DNA of 64,000 nt from Bacteroidota bacterium (GCA_005772895.1 SXIH01000042.1:1-64000); one strand, 5' to 3'; numbered from the stretch's first letter, positions 1 to 9,438 are shown. The notes: a model not told the origin generated them from the letters alone. Program-made: numbers and translations.

Positions 1-182
1 ATTCCGATGTTTTGCTTTTGCCTGCGAGCAATTGATTTTTCTGAAAGAAATTTACTTGGTTCAGAAACAGAAAACGAAGAATTATTTTTGTCTTTGAAAA
101 TTACAAGATATGTTTTGGAATTTTGAGCAAATGAAAATTGGAGAGATAAAAAAACAAACGCAATTAAAAATATATTTTTCAT
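1..182 (-). CDS. S8 (subtilase) family peptidase, N-terminal fragment
   Basis: Reading leftward from an ATG at 180-182 the frame stays open to the window edge, giving 60 residues; the gene continues outside. It starts with a signal peptide (MKNIFLIAFVFLSLQFSFAQ), followed by KTYLVIFKDKNNSSFSVSEP and then FLSEKSIARRQKQNIG. This is the typical N-terminus of the long secreted subtilisin-like peptidases of Bacteroidota: an inhibitor-type propeptide whose conserved RR lies near the start of the processed part. No catalytic residue is inside the window, so the assignment rests on propeptide resemblance only. The lipoprotein gene at 191-970 ends 8 bp upstream on the same strand, so the two are probably co-transcribed. 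A T9SS C-terminal signal would be expected but cannot be seen. Confidence 0.75.
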   Translation of the reverse strand, partial: MKNIFLIAFVFLSLQFSFAQNSKTYLVIFKDKNNSSFSVSEPSKFLSEKSIARRQKQNIG

Positions 183-190
183 ATTAAGCT

Positions 191-970
191 TTATTCTGTG
201 CCAGAGGAATTATAAGTATAAGTATATTGCCAACCCGAAGTTACACGATTCATAATAGGTTTACTAAAAAACAACGCTAGTGAATCACTTCCAAATGGGA
301 ACAAAAAAGGATCAGACCAATCAGAGTTTGGTTGAGATTGTATATAGATAAATTGTTTGTAAACCATCCCAGTTCGTTTTGCATATTTCTCAATGCGATA
401 ATCAACGCCTACCAATGACGATTCATCTTTTTGATTAACTTGTAAAACCGAATCAAATGCTGTTCCACCAAAAGTTCGGGGCTGATTAATAAATTCATAA
501 GAATATGTTTGTGCACCAAGAGTGTTTTGTGCATTTCCATCCCATTCCTGTTCTTGTTTAACTGCAAATGCCAATTTAATGTATCGTTCATTTTCCTCTA
601 CTTTTTCCGCTGTAGTGGCAGTTCTGTTTGCAGCCCAAACATCTCTCAAAACCCAAGGCAAAGAAGAATAAGGAATTGTAGGGTTATAATAACGAACATA
701 GCGCTCCAAACGAAGTGTTGTACGGTTTTGATTGTCTAAATAAGTCGATTGTATTTTTTCTTTCAATTGAAACTTGAAAGTATCAATTGTTAAAGGAACA
801 TTGAAGTCGTTGTAATAAAATGAATCCACATCATAAATAACATATTTCCCTACTTGATTAGGAAAATAGTTGTAACCCAAATCTGGAGGAAGCTCATCTT
901 TCTTTTTACAAGAAAAACTGCCTGATATTACTATAAGTAAAATAATAGCAAAGCCGATGACTTTTTGCAT
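191..970 (-). CDS. Hypothetical lipoprotein
   Basis: The protein has 259 residues. I start it at the ATG at 968-970 rather than six codons earlier (988), because this puts the lipobox cysteine (GSFSCKKK) at residue 21 with a compact hydrophobic core before it. After lipidation and a KKKDELPP linker, the mature part is rich in aromatic and beta-strand residues (YFPNQVGKYVIYDVDSF, later WQYTYTYNSSGTE at the C-terminus). This suggests a beta-sandwich carried on a membrane. I recognise no catalytic motif and name no function. It lies 8 bp upstream of the subtilase start and 53 bp from the mnmA stop, all on the same strand. Confidence 0.8.
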   Translation of the reverse strand: MQKVIGFAIILLIVISGSFSCKKKDELPPDLGYNYFPNQVGKYVIYDVDSFYYNDFNVPLTIDTFKFQLKEKIQSTYLDNQNRTTLRLERYVRYYNPTIPYSSLPWVLRDVWAANRTATTAEKVEENERYIKLAFAVKQEQEWDGNAQNTLGAQTYSYEFINQPRTFGGTAFDSVLQVNQKDESSLVGVDYRIEKYAKRTGMVYKQFIYIQSQPNSDWSDPFLFPFGSDSLALFFSKPIMNRVTSGWQYTYTYNSSGTE

Positions 971-1023
971 CTGTATTGATTTAAGCATCAGCTAAGATAA
1001 GAAAATTTAACGAAAAAAGGAAA

Positions 1024-2130
1024 TTAAATCAGAATAGGCTTTTGTCTCTCAATAATCCCACCACCAACTAAATCTTCGCCTTCATAAAACACTGCTGATT
1101 GCCCTGGCGCAACTGCAGAAACAGGATTATGAAACAAGACATTCAGTTTATCATTATTATGAGAAACAGATGCCATTGATCCAGCATCTTTATAGCGGAT
1201 TTTTGTTAGAAATTCTGAATTATCAGGTATAGAAGCGTACTTGATCAAATTGTATTTTCCTACAATCATTTGTTGTTGTTCTAAATCTTCTTTAGTTCCA
1301 AGCACAACAGTATTTGTTTCAGGAACAATTTCCAAAACATGTAAAGGTTCACCAACAGCAATTTCTAAACCTTTACGCTGACCAATAGTATAAAAAGGAT
1401 AACCTTTGTGCTTTCCTAAAACACGACCAGTTCTGTCCACAAAATTTCCTCCCGCTACTCTTTCTTCCAAACCAGATACTTTTCGTTTTAAAAATCCACG
1501 ATAATCGTTATCAGGAACAAAACAAATTTCATAACTCTCGCTTTTGTTTGCCAAGTCAACATATCCGTTATCAATTGCCATTTGTTTGATTTCAGATTTA
1601 CGGAAATCTTGCAAGGGAAAAATGGTACGTTTTAAACTTTCTTGAGTTAATCCCCAAAGTACGTATGATTGATCTTTGTTGGTATCCAAACCTCTCGAAA
1701 CTACAAAACGATTGTTTTCTTCACGAATACGGGCATAATGTCCGGTTGCAATAAAATCGCACTCCAACATATCAGCACGTTTCAAAAGTGCTTCCCATTT
1801 AATATGTGTGTTGCATAACACACAAGGATTTGGTGTTCTTCCTGCAATATATTCATCTACAAAATTATCGATGATATAATTACCGAATTCTTGACGGATA
1901 TCTAAAATAAAATGCGGGAAACCTAAATTAACTGCCAACAAACGAGCATCGTTAATTGAATCCAAACTGCAACAACCTGTCTCTTTACTTGAACCTCCCG
2001 ATGATGCATAATCCCATGTTTTCATGGTTATTCCAACAACATCATATCCTTGCTCGTGTAATAACAAAGCAGCGATGGAACTATCTATTCCACCGCTCAT
2101 TGCTAATAATACTTTCCCCTTTTTACTCAT
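1024..2130 (-). CDS. mnmA: tRNA-specific 2-thiouridylase MnmA
   Basis: MnmA puts sulfur on C2 of the wobble uridine (U34) of tRNA-Lys, -Glu and -Gln in the cytoplasm. It adenylates the base and receives persulfide sulfur from a relay. The N-terminal PP-loop SGGIDSS is at residues 12-18. The catalytic cysteine pair corresponds to C106 (NPCVLCN) and C203 (SYEICFVPD), matching the two known E. coli cysteines in spacing. TGHYARI and NKDQSYVLWGL are further family motifs, and the C-terminal half is the usual beta-barrel region. At 368 residues it has the family's normal length. Its ATG directly abuts the stop of the MORN-repeat gene (2131), so the two are probably translated from one message. Confidence 0.97.
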   Translation of the reverse strand: MSKKGKVLLAMSGGIDSSIAALLLHEQGYDVVGITMKTWDYASSGGSSKETGCCSLDSINDARLLAVNLGFPHFILDIRQEFGNYIIDNFVDEYIAGRTPNPCVLCNTHIKWEALLKRADMLECDFIATGHYARIREENNRFVVSRGLDTNKDQSYVLWGLTQESLKRTIFPLQDFRKSEIKQMAIDNGYVDLANKSESYEICFVPDNDYRGFLKRKVSGLEERVAGGNFVDRTGRVLGKHKGYPFYTIGQRKGLEIAVGEPLHVLEIVPETNTVVLGTKEDLEQQQMIVGKYNLIKYASIPDNSEFLTKIRYKDAGSMASVSHNNDKLNVLFHNPVSAVAPGQSAVFYEGEDLVGGGIIERQKPILI

Positions 2131-2931
2131 TTAATATTCACCGCGGTAATTTTCTGAATGCGGGTCTTTCAATTCAAATTGTTGTGATTTCTTTTTTTCT
2201 TCTGCTTGTTGTTCTTTACTTATGCTATCTCTATCTTTAGTTTTATCGGTTGTTTCCGTCATTTTACCATGCACATAGGTATCTGTTCGCAACACAGTGC
2301 CATCTTCTTTGTAATATTTCCATGGTCCGTTTTTTAAATCGTTTACATACAAACCTTCAGCATCAATCTTTCCGGACGCATAATAATAAATTACTTTCCC
2401 TTCCACTTTATTTTTTACGTATGCTCCTGAATATTTTATTTGCCCGCTCAAAAAATACTTTTTACATGGCCCTTCCATTACTCCATTCTTCCACATTTTT
2501 TCTTCAGCAATTTGTCCGTTCGAATAGTAAACCTTTGCAGCGCCATTTTTTTCTCCATTCAAATAAACTTCATCCGATAATAACTTTCCTTCCTGATCAT
2601 AAAACTTCCAAATGCTGTCTTTTTTCTGGTTAATAAACTTCCCTTCTCCAGTAAGTTTTCCTCCTGCATCAAACATTTTTGCTCTTGCAACGGTACCATT
2701 TTTTGAAAAAACAGAAATCGACCAAGGAATACCTGTATCATAAAAATATGTAAACGTTCCAACTGGAATATTGTTCTCGAAATTACCTTCGTAAATCTTC
2801 TTTTTATCTTCATCATACTTAATCCAATGGCCTTGTTTTTTGCCAGCTGCATCAGTTACATTTGGTGCCGTTTGAGCAAAGATGGTAGTTGAAAGCAAAA
2901 TTCCAACAGCGATTAAAAACGAATTTTTCAT
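2131..2931 (-). CDS. MORN-repeat (YwqK-type) secreted protein
   Basis: The protein has 266 residues: a Sec signal peptide (MKNSFLIAVGILLSTTIFAQ) and then about eight repeats of roughly 23 residues with the pattern GxWxxYxxxGxxxxExxYxxGxxxG, for example GPWKYYKEDGTVLRTDTYVHG. This is the MORN_2 pattern of the family often labelled YwqK antitoxin. Nothing here indicates a toxin-antitoxin role, since no toxin gene is adjacent and the protein is exported. The C-terminal about 50 residues are charged and repeat-free. The stop codon touches the mnmA start. A promoter box at 3019-3026 would give a leader of about 80 nt. The envelope location is inferred from the signal peptide. Confidence 0.85.
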   Translation of the reverse strand: MKNSFLIAVGILLSTTIFAQTAPNVTDAAGKKQGHWIKYDEDKKKIYEGNFENNIPVGTFTYFYDTGIPWSISVFSKNGTVARAKMFDAGGKLTGEGKFINQKKDSIWKFYDQEGKLLSDEVYLNGEKNGAAKVYYSNGQIAEEKMWKNGVMEGPCKKYFLSGQIKYSGAYVKNKVEGKVIYYYASGKIDAEGLYVNDLKNGPWKYYKEDGTVLRTDTYVHGKMTETTDKTKDRDSISKEQQAEEKKKSQQFELKDPHSENYRGEY

Positions 2932-3018
2932 AGTAAATAAGTATTAGTTTTTACTGTAACGAAAAAAACAGGAAAAGATACATTCACAATTCAAGCTTTT
3001 TACGAACTAATTCAGGTA

Positions 3019-3026
3019 CAAAAGTA
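3019..3026 (-). promoter_or_regulatory. Putative -7 box for the MORN-repeat/mnmA operon
   Basis: Reads TACTTTTG on the minus strand, matching the Bacteroidota -7 consensus TAnnTTTG, about 88 nt upstream of the ATG at 2931. No clear -33 TTG element accompanies it. Confidence 0.4.
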
Positions 3027-3116
3027 CGAAAATTTAAGGAGGGGTTTTCAAATATTAAGCCAATATTCAGTTAATTAGGAAAATCGGTAATTGGGTTGAT
3101 TAGGGAAGCTTTCGAG

Positions 3117-4262
3117 CTATAAACTCATATACAAATTCAACATCCCATCCACAAAACTACTCCACAGGAATCGCTTCTTTTCTATAACGGTGTTTGCTGT
3201 GAATTCTTGTTCTCTACTTTTGGAATAAAAATCCACAATTGAATCGGCAATGGATTTGGAAGAAATTTCGGTGATATATCCAACTTTATTATGAGGAACA
3301 ATTTCGGGTAAACCACCAACATTTGTAACTAACATTGGTCGTTCGTAATGATATGCAATTTGCGTTACCCCGCTTTGAGTAGCTGTTCTATAGGGTTGAG
3401 TAACCATGTCTGATGCACAGAAATAATATCGCACATCATCTGCATGGATGTATTCGGTTTTTAGAATAATGTTCTGCTCTAGCCCATTTTTTCGGATAAT
3501 TTCATTGAACGGAGTCGCATCTTCATAATATTCTCCTGCTACAATTAACTTTACGTTCATTTCCTTCACTCTCGCATCAGCCATAGCTTCCAGCAATAAA
3601 TCCAAGCCTTTGTACTTTCTGATAAAGCCAAAAAACAACAAATGCTTATCGTTTGGATTTAATCCTAGCTTTTGCTGAGCATCAGATTTACTAACCTTTT
3701 CACCAAAAATATCATAAATAGGATGTGGTAAAAAGGATTTTTTATCTGTGAAAGTAAATTCTTTGAGGTCGTTTAAAACGGATTGAGACATGGCAATAAA
3801 ACCATCACAACGTTTTATAAAATACTTTGTAAAAGCTCTGTCGCCAAAACGTTTTTCATGTGGAATAACATTGTCGGTAATTGCAATAATTTTGATATTT
3901 GTTCCACTTTTTATTCTTCTTGCAATTGTTCCTAGGCATGGACCCATAAAAGGCAGCCAAAACCGGAAGACAACAAAATCAGGTTTTTGTTTTTTAATGT
4001 GTTTCGCTACAGCAAACCAATTGAACGGATTAATAGAGTTTATTTTTGTTTCTATCCAAATATCTTTCGGTCCTTTCCCTTTATCATATTGGGTTTTACC
4101 CGGAAATAAAAAACTAGGATATTGTAAAGAAAAAGAGATGATTTTTGTTTCGATATCAGCAGCAGTCATCGCCCTACATAAAGCTTCATTAAAATTGGCT
4201 ATCCCGCCCCGTAATGGGAATGCAGGTCCAACAATGATTGCTTTTAGTTTGTGATTTGACAT
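3117..4262 (-). CDS. GT4-type glycosyltransferase
   Basis: The protein has 381 residues and the GT-B layout. The N-terminal domain begins with a beta-strand/glycine loop (AIIVGPAFPLRGGIANFNEA). The C-terminal domain has the family's nucleotide-sugar region: HLLFFGFIRKYKGLDLLLEA, then KLIVAGEYYED, then a YRTATQSGVTQIAYHYERP / VTNVGGLPEIV segment where the conserved E-x7-E motif of GT4 normally lies. The usual EGxG is replaced by TQSG here. There is no signal peptide or TM, so it is a cytoplasmic or peripheral enzyme acting on a lipid-linked or envelope glycan. The acceptor cannot be told from sequence, and no other glycan genes are adjacent. The stop of this gene lies 91 bp before the T9SS gene reading the same way. 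Confidence 0.85.
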   Translation of the reverse strand: MSNHKLKAIIVGPAFPLRGGIANFNEALCRAMTAADIETKIISFSLQYPSFLFPGKTQYDKGKGPKDIWIETKINSINPFNWFAVAKHIKKQKPDFVVFRFWLPFMGPCLGTIARRIKSGTNIKIIAITDNVIPHEKRFGDRAFTKYFIKRCDGFIAMSQSVLNDLKEFTFTDKKSFLPHPIYDIFGEKVSKSDAQQKLGLNPNDKHLLFFGFIRKYKGLDLLLEAMADARVKEMNVKLIVAGEYYEDATPFNEIIRKNGLEQNIILKTEYIHADDVRYYFCASDMVTQPYRTATQSGVTQIAYHYERPMLVTNVGGLPEIVPHNKVGYITEISSKSIADSIVDFYSKSREQEFTANTVIEKKRFLWSSFVDGMLNLYMSL

Positions 4263-4292
4263 ATTCGATTAAATATTCAAAAAGAGAAAAGA

Positions 4293-5861
4293 TTATTCTT
4301 TGATAAAGGTTAAAAATTTGCAATTTCCATTTTCAAAAATTACACTCAATAAATAAATACCAGATTGAATTTTTTGAAGATTAACTACATTTCCAAAGCC
4401 ATTTAACAGTTTGCGTCCTAAAATGTCATTAATGGAATAAGAATTAATATTTTCAGAACATTTAATGTTTAGAATGTCAGATGTAGGATTTGGATATAAG
4501 ATTATTTCTGGATCATTCTTTTCTTCTTCAACATTTACTGTTCCACTACTGTAACATTGGATATATCTGTTCCCTTTATAAGTTGTATACATTACACCAT
4601 TATTAGAAAGAAACGGAGAAGAAACGGTCAATGTTATAGAGGAAGAAATAGGGCTTTCAAATGAAAATGCCGACACAGGAGTACTTTGTAAACAACCTGC
4701 GGAATTACCAATTGAATTTGTCTTAATAAAATAAGAATATGTATTCCCACCACTTAAAAAACCCACAACCATATATCCCCCATCAGATGTTTCAATAACC
4801 GAACGGCCTCTATCTGAATTTGTTGAACCAAATGTTCTTTCCCATAAAATATTTCCACTAGCATCTGTCTTTAAAAGATAAACATCATTCCCCCCTGCAC
4901 CATTAATATTGTAGGTCCCTGCAACCACAAATCCACCATCTGAAGCAACAAAAACAGAAACACCTTCATCTCTTGTTGGGCTGCCATATTTTCTCGACCA
5001 TATTGAATTCCCAAGACTATCTACCTTCAATAAATAAACATCCGAATAACTACTTCCAGCTGCTGCCTCGCCTGAAATAATAAATCCATTGTCTAGTGTC
5101 TTTGCTAAAGAATAGCCCGTTTCATTTTCACCATCATCAATCGACTTCGTCCACAATGTATTGCCAAGACTATCGGTCTTAATTAAAAGAACATCCTGTC
5201 CAGTCGCTGTAATTGCTGTTCCGACCATTGCAAACCCTCCATCTGAAGTTTGAACAACAGAATTGCCAGTAGCGGAAGATATTCCAGTGAAAGTTTTAGT
5301 CCATGTGAGTGCCCCTAAACTATCTACTTTTATGAGCGTTGCTTTATCAACTGTCGTTCCAGTTCCATACTCATGAGGAAAGCCTGATGCTATAATGTAA
5401 CCTCCATCAATTGTTTGTTCAACACAATTACCAACCTCATTACTAGCAGAAGTACCAAATGCCTTAGCCCATAAACAATTTCCAGCACTATCTACTTTCA
5501 TCAGCAATACATCTAGGCCACCAGCTCCAAAACTTTGTGTCCAACCAGTTATGATATATCCATTATCACTTGTTTCCTTAACATCTAATCCAATTTCAGC
5601 ATTAGAATTTGAGCCATCATAATTTTTTACCCATACGGTATCTCCACTCAAATTAGTTTTTATTAATGTAACATTCGTTACGTCTGGATTAGGAAAATTA
5701 TTAATCGAACCTGTAATAATATATCCTCCATCACTCGTTTGAATTCCTGCTTCTCCATTACCATACAAGGTTAAAAATCCAGCATACGTCCTATGAAAAA
5801 TTGGCTGAGCAGATACATATGCATAAAAAAAGGAAAATAAGAGTAGAAAAAATACACGCAT
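4293..5861 (-). CDS. T9SS type A cargo with beta-propeller-like repeats
   Basis: The protein has 522 residues. It has a signal peptide (MRVFFLLLFSFFYAYVSAQ), then about seven repeats of roughly 52 residues, each with QTSDGGYIITG followed by a strand of the type VLLIKTDSLGNTLWTK. Seven such units suggest a propeller. The C-terminal ~75 residues are a type A sorting domain: IILYPNPTSDILNI, then NDILGRKLLN and GIYLLSVIFENG, ending in KEL-free FIKE. The protein is thus expected to cross the outer membrane by T9SS and be attached to or released from the surface. The repeats occur in many Bacteroidota surface proteins without known enzymatic activity. It is 30 bp upstream of the glycosyltransferase on the same strand. 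Confidence 0.9.
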   Translation of the reverse strand: MRVFFLLLFSFFYAYVSAQPIFHRTYAGFLTLYGNGEAGIQTSDGGYIITGSINNFPNPDVTNVTLIKTNLSGDTVWVKNYDGSNSNAEIGLDVKETSDNGYIITGWTQSFGAGGLDVLLMKVDSAGNCLWAKAFGTSASNEVGNCVEQTIDGGYIIASGFPHEYGTGTTVDKATLIKVDSLGALTWTKTFTGISSATGNSVVQTSDGGFAMVGTAITATGQDVLLIKTDSLGNTLWTKSIDDGENETGYSLAKTLDNGFIISGEAAAGSSYSDVYLLKVDSLGNSIWSRKYGSPTRDEGVSVFVASDGGFVVAGTYNINGAGGNDVYLLKTDASGNILWERTFGSTNSDRGRSVIETSDGGYMVVGFLSGGNTYSYFIKTNSIGNSAGCLQSTPVSAFSFESPISSSITLTVSSPFLSNNGVMYTTYKGNRYIQCYSSGTVNVEEEKNDPEIILYPNPTSDILNIKCSENINSYSINDILGRKLLNGFGNVVNLQKIQSGIYLLSVIFENGNCKFLTFIKE

Positions 5862-5945
5862 AATAAAAATCTTTAGTTAATGTAAAACTACTAAATATTC
5901 TTTACTTCTTATTCATAAATCTCCCATCTCGAATTTGTTTTTTAC

Positions 5946-5953
5946 TACATTTG
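5946..5953 (+). promoter_or_regulatory. Putative -7 box for the M2 peptidase
   Basis: TACATTTG, a full match to TAnnTTTG, 25 nt before the ATG at 5979. Confidence 0.5.
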
Positions 5954-5978
5954 CTACCCAATTAAAAAACAAAAAAAA

Positions 5979-7805
5979 ATGAAAAAAGTATTTCTTCTTT
6001 TAACGGCTTCTGCCCTGATTTATTCTTGCGGAAGCGATTCAACTAAAACAGACGAAACTGCTAACAAAGCATTACAAGATAGCGTTCAGACATTCCTGAA
6101 CGATTATAACAAAAAATATCAGGAACTAAGTGTGATTACCAATGAAACTGATTGGTCGGCTAATACACATATAGTTGAAGGTGATACTACCAATGCGGCT
6201 GCTCTTAACAAAGCTCAGGAAGAGTATGCAAAATTTACTGGTAGTGCAATTAATATTGAAACTGCTACAAAATATTTGGCTCAAAAAGACAAATTGACTC
6301 CTATTCAAGTAAAGCAATTGAAAAGCATTATGTATAAAGCGGCTAACAATCCGGAAACAATCCAGGATGTTGTGAAGGAGCGCATTAAAGCTGAAACAAA
6401 ACAAAATGCAGACATGTTTGGTTATGATTTCAAAATTGATGGGAAATCGGTTTCTACAAATGATATCGATGAAGTTTTATCACATGAAACAAACATGGCT
6501 ACACGCTTGAAAGCTTGGGAGGCAAGTAAAGATGTTGGAAAAGGTTTAAAAACAGGATTGGTGAACTTACGTGATTTGCGTAACAAAACTGTTCAAGGTT
6601 TAGGCTATAAAGATTATTTTGAATATCAGGTTTCTGATTATGGAATGACTACTCAGGAAATGATTGAGATGTTGCAAAAGTTCAACAGAGAATTACATCC
6701 ATTGTTCAGAGAATTACACACATATGCACGTTATGAATACGCAAAAAAATACGGTGTAAAAGAAGTTCCGGATTTATTGCCTGCACAATGGTTGCCAAAT
6801 CGTTGGGGACAAGATTGGGGAAGCTTAGTTAATGTGAAAGGAATTAATTTGGATAGCGCATTAAAAACAAAAGATGCAGAATGGATAGTAAAACAAGGCG
6901 AACGTTTTTATGTGAGTATTGGTTTTCCTGAATTACCAAAATCATTCTGGGAAAAATCTGACCTGTATCCCGCTCCGAAAGATGCAACTTACAAAAAGAA
7001 TAATCACGCATCCGCATGGCACATGAATTACGACCAAGATGTGCGTTGTTTGATGAGTGCTGTTCCGAATAGTGAATGGTATGAAACATCACATCACGAA
7101 TTGGGACATATATATTATTATTTATCATACAGCAATCCAGAAGTTCCGAACTTATTGCGTGAAGGCGCAAACCGTGCTTACCACGAAGCATTGGGAAGTT
7201 TGATGGGAATGGCTGCTATGCAAAAACCATTTATGGAAAACTTAAATCTGATTCCAAAAAATTCTAAATCAGATGAAATGCAAACGCTTTTGAAAGAAGC
7301 ATTGAACTATGTTGTATTTATTCCATTCAGCACAGGAACAATGAGTATGTTTGAACACGACATTTATGCAACAAATTTACCTGCTGATCAATTTAACAAA
7401 CGTTGGTGGGAATTAGCAGCAAAATATCAAGGAATCGCACCTCCAACAAATCGTGGAGAAGAGTTTTGTGATGCGGCTACAAAAACACATATCAATAACG
7501 ATGCTGCTCAGTATTATGATTATGCATTGTCGTACGTTTTATTATTTCAAGTTCACGACCATATTTCGAAAAATATTTTAAAACAAGACCCACATGCAAC
7601 AAACTATTTTGGAAACAAAGAAGTTGGGAAATTTATTGGAGAGATGATGAAACCGGGAGCAAGTGCCGATTGGAGACAATTACTAAAAGATAAAACCGGA
7701 AGTGAGTTAAGCGCAAAAGCAATGTTAGATTATTTTGCTCCTCTGATGGATTATTTGAAAGAACAAAACAAAGGAAGAAAATATACTTTGCCGGAATTGA
7801 ACTAA
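5979..7805 (+). CDS. M2 family peptidyl-dipeptidase (ACE-like) lipoprotein
   Basis: The protein has 608 residues. The signal peptide ends in a lipobox (ALIYSCGSDS, Cys at residue 17), so the enzyme is membrane-anchored, probably facing the periplasm or surface. The catalytic domain carries HHELGH with zinc ligands at about H373 and H377 and the catalytic E374. A third ligand at about E403 lies in GANRAYHEALG, the segment equivalent to GANPGFHEA of angiotensin-converting enzyme. This family removes dipeptides from the C-termini of peptides; the bacterial role is probably nutritional. Length fits single-domain bacterial M2 enzymes. It is followed by a clear terminator at 7823-7851, so it is probably transcribed alone. 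Confidence 0.93.
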   Translation: MKKVFLLLTASALIYSCGSDSTKTDETANKALQDSVQTFLNDYNKKYQELSVITNETDWSANTHIVEGDTTNAAALNKAQEEYAKFTGSAINIETATKYLAQKDKLTPIQVKQLKSIMYKAANNPETIQDVVKERIKAETKQNADMFGYDFKIDGKSVSTNDIDEVLSHETNMATRLKAWEASKDVGKGLKTGLVNLRDLRNKTVQGLGYKDYFEYQVSDYGMTTQEMIEMLQKFNRELHPLFRELHTYARYEYAKKYGVKEVPDLLPAQWLPNRWGQDWGSLVNVKGINLDSALKTKDAEWIVKQGERFYVSIGFPELPKSFWEKSDLYPAPKDATYKKNNHASAWHMNYDQDVRCLMSAVPNSEWYETSHHELGHIYYYLSYSNPEVPNLLREGANRAYHEALGSLMGMAAMQKPFMENLNLIPKNSKSDEMQTLLKEALNYVVFIPFSTGTMSMFEHDIYATNLPADQFNKRWWELAAKYQGIAPPTNRGEEFCDAATKTHINNDAAQYYDYALSYVLLFQVHDHISKNILKQDPHATNYFGNKEVGKFIGEMMKPGASADWRQLLKDKTGSELSAKAMLDYFAPLMDYLKEQNKGRKYTLPELN

Positions 7806-7822
7806 TTCCAAGTTTCAAATTT

Positions 7823-7851
7823 AAGTCTCGCTAAACAGCGGGACTTTTTTT
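7823..7851 (+). terminator. Intrinsic terminator after the M2 peptidase
   Basis: A 10-bp stem AAGTCTCGCT / AGCGGGACTT (one G-U pair) with an AAAC loop, followed by a run of seven T. It lies 18 bp after the M2 stop codon. Confidence 0.85.
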
Positions 7852-7862
7852 ATTTTTACAAA

Positions 7863-8372
7863 ATGGATTTCGTATCACAACTTTTACAAGAACATTCCCG
7901 GGCAAACACCAATCGTATAGCAAAAGCAATTGGTAATAATCCTACTGAATTTTCAAAAATAATTGACATTCTTTATCATGCTGAACCTCCTTTGCCACAA
8001 CGTGCTGCATGGTTATTGTCTATAGTAAATAAAAAACACCCCGAATTACTAAAGCCATATCTTTCAAAATTCATCAACGACATTCAAAAGTTTGAATTGG
8101 ATGCTGTCAGACGAAACATGACTGTAGTTTTAGCGAGTAACGAAATTCCTAAAAAACTGCAAGCAAAATTGATTGATGTATGTTATAATTTAATTCTTTC
8201 ACCTACAGAAAAAGTTGCAATGAAAGTTCATGCCATTCAATGCATCGCAAATATTGCAAAAGAACATCGAGAATTAATTCCGGAATTAAAGTCGGCTATA
8301 GAAAATCAACTGCCTAAAACAACAGCTGCTTTTCATGCACGAGCAAGAATGATTTTGAAAAAGTTGAAATGA
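7863..8372 (+). CDS. Small alpha-helical (HEAT-like) protein of unknown function
   Basis: The protein has 169 residues and no signal peptide or TM. It consists of amphipathic helices in pairs with an HEAT-like rhythm, e.g. PLPQRAAWLLSIVNKKHPEL, then DAVRRNMTVVLASNEIP and KVAMKVHAIQCIANIAKEH. The function is unknown; a cytoplasmic scaffold or adaptor is plausible. The gene starts only 12 bp after the terminator hairpin. Its TGA (8370-8372) directly abuts the stop of the convergent YbhN-type gene at 8373. It resembles in size and style the product of 28682-29197, but I see no clear sequence identity between them. Confidence 0.75.
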   Translation: MDFVSQLLQEHSRANTNRIAKAIGNNPTEFSKIIDILYHAEPPLPQRAAWLLSIVNKKHPELLKPYLSKFINDIQKFELDAVRRNMTVVLASNEIPKKLQAKLIDVCYNLILSPTEKVAMKVHAIQCIANIAKEHRELIPELKSAIENQLPKTTAAFHARARMILKKLK

Positions 8373-9383
8373 CTATAATTTTCTTCTCCAATAAGAAACA
8401 AAGAAAATCAGCAAACCCACCAAGCCCATAGCAAACGTAAAAAATGTTTGTCCGGCATGAATCAACGTTGATAAATCTTTTCCCCAGGTTTCTGATAAAC
8501 CATACAATACAACAACTCCTGTTACTAAAAAATGATATGCTCCCATTCCACCACCTTGGATTGGAACTGAGCGGCCAATTGTACCAATTGCCAAAATAGC
8601 CAAACAAGCTCCCCATGTAAGAGCACTGGTTTCTTCAAAAACGAAAAACCAGAAGTAGGTCATTAAATAATAGCAAACCCAAATCAAAATAGTGTAAAGG
8701 ATAAAAAGTTTTTTCTGCTTCAACTTTCCAACGCTTGTAATTCCTTCTTTGAGTCCTTCCAAAAACTTTAAAATCAATTTTGGTGAACGTTCACGGATAT
8801 ATTTTCTAAAATAAAAGAACAGTGCAATACTGACAACCATCACAGAACAAGCAATTATTAATACAGTCATGTTTCCTGCAACAATTTTCAAAATTATTTT
8901 CTCATAAATAGGATGAAACACATTTGTCTTTACAAATTCCATGATTTGGTCAAACTGCAAAACAAGAGTTAAGCATAAAAGAATAATCAAACTGATTATA
9001 TCTATGATCCGTTCTATGATTACAGTCCCAAGTAATTGCATAAAAGGAATATCGTGTTGTTTCTTAACCGACAAACAACGTGTCACTTCACCCAGACGTG
9101 GAACAACAAAACTCACAAAGTAGCTTATTGATAAAGCAGAAAATGCATTTAGAAATTTAGTTTCATGTCCGATAGAACGAATTAACATTTGCCAACGTAA
9201 TGTTCGAATCACATAAACCATTATGGAAACAAACATCACTACATAAAACCAAGAAAAATTACCGGTAGCGATTTTTGTTTTCAATTCATCGAAGTCAAGC
9301 GTATTGAAAAAAAGGACGCAAAGGTAAATACCAATTGCAAGAAGAAGAAAGTATTGAATGACTTGAAATGCTTTTGACTTCAC
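8373..9383 (-). CDS. YbhN / LPG_synthase_TM family membrane protein
   Basis: The protein has 336 residues with about eight TM helices and starts with GTG (9381-9383). Family hallmarks are the RLGEVTRCLSVKK stretch following a VSFVVP loop, VIIERIIDI, and the glycine-rich QGGGMGAYHFLVTGVVV near the C-terminus. This family contains the flippase/synthase TM domain of MprF and many stand-alone Bacteroidota proteins that probably move lipids or lipid-linked sugars across the inner membrane; the substrate here is unknown. Neighbours (AlkC-like, helical-repeat protein) do not help. A REP-like element separates its start from the AlkC stop. Confidence 0.88.
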   Translation of the reverse strand: MKSKAFQVIQYFLLLAIGIYLCVLFFNTLDFDELKTKIATGNFSWFYVVMFVSIMVYVIRTLRWQMLIRSIGHETKFLNAFSALSISYFVSFVVPRLGEVTRCLSVKKQHDIPFMQLLGTVIIERIIDIISLIILLCLTLVLQFDQIMEFVKTNVFHPIYEKIILKIVAGNMTVLIIACSVMVVSIALFFYFRKYIRERSPKLILKFLEGLKEGITSVGKLKQKKLFILYTILIWVCYYLMTYFWFFVFEETSALTWGACLAILAIGTIGRSVPIQGGGMGAYHFLVTGVVVLYGLSETWGKDLSTLIHAGQTFFTFAMGLVGLLIFFVSYWRRKL

Positions 9384-9438
9384 AAAGTAAAATTAGGAAT
9401 TATTTCTAATGATGTTATCAGAAATACATCTTAAGGAC

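Noticed and set aside
2131..2931. Toxin-antitoxin module (YwqK label)
   Set aside because: The MORN protein is exported and its neighbour is mnmA. No toxin gene is present, so the label carries no functional weight.
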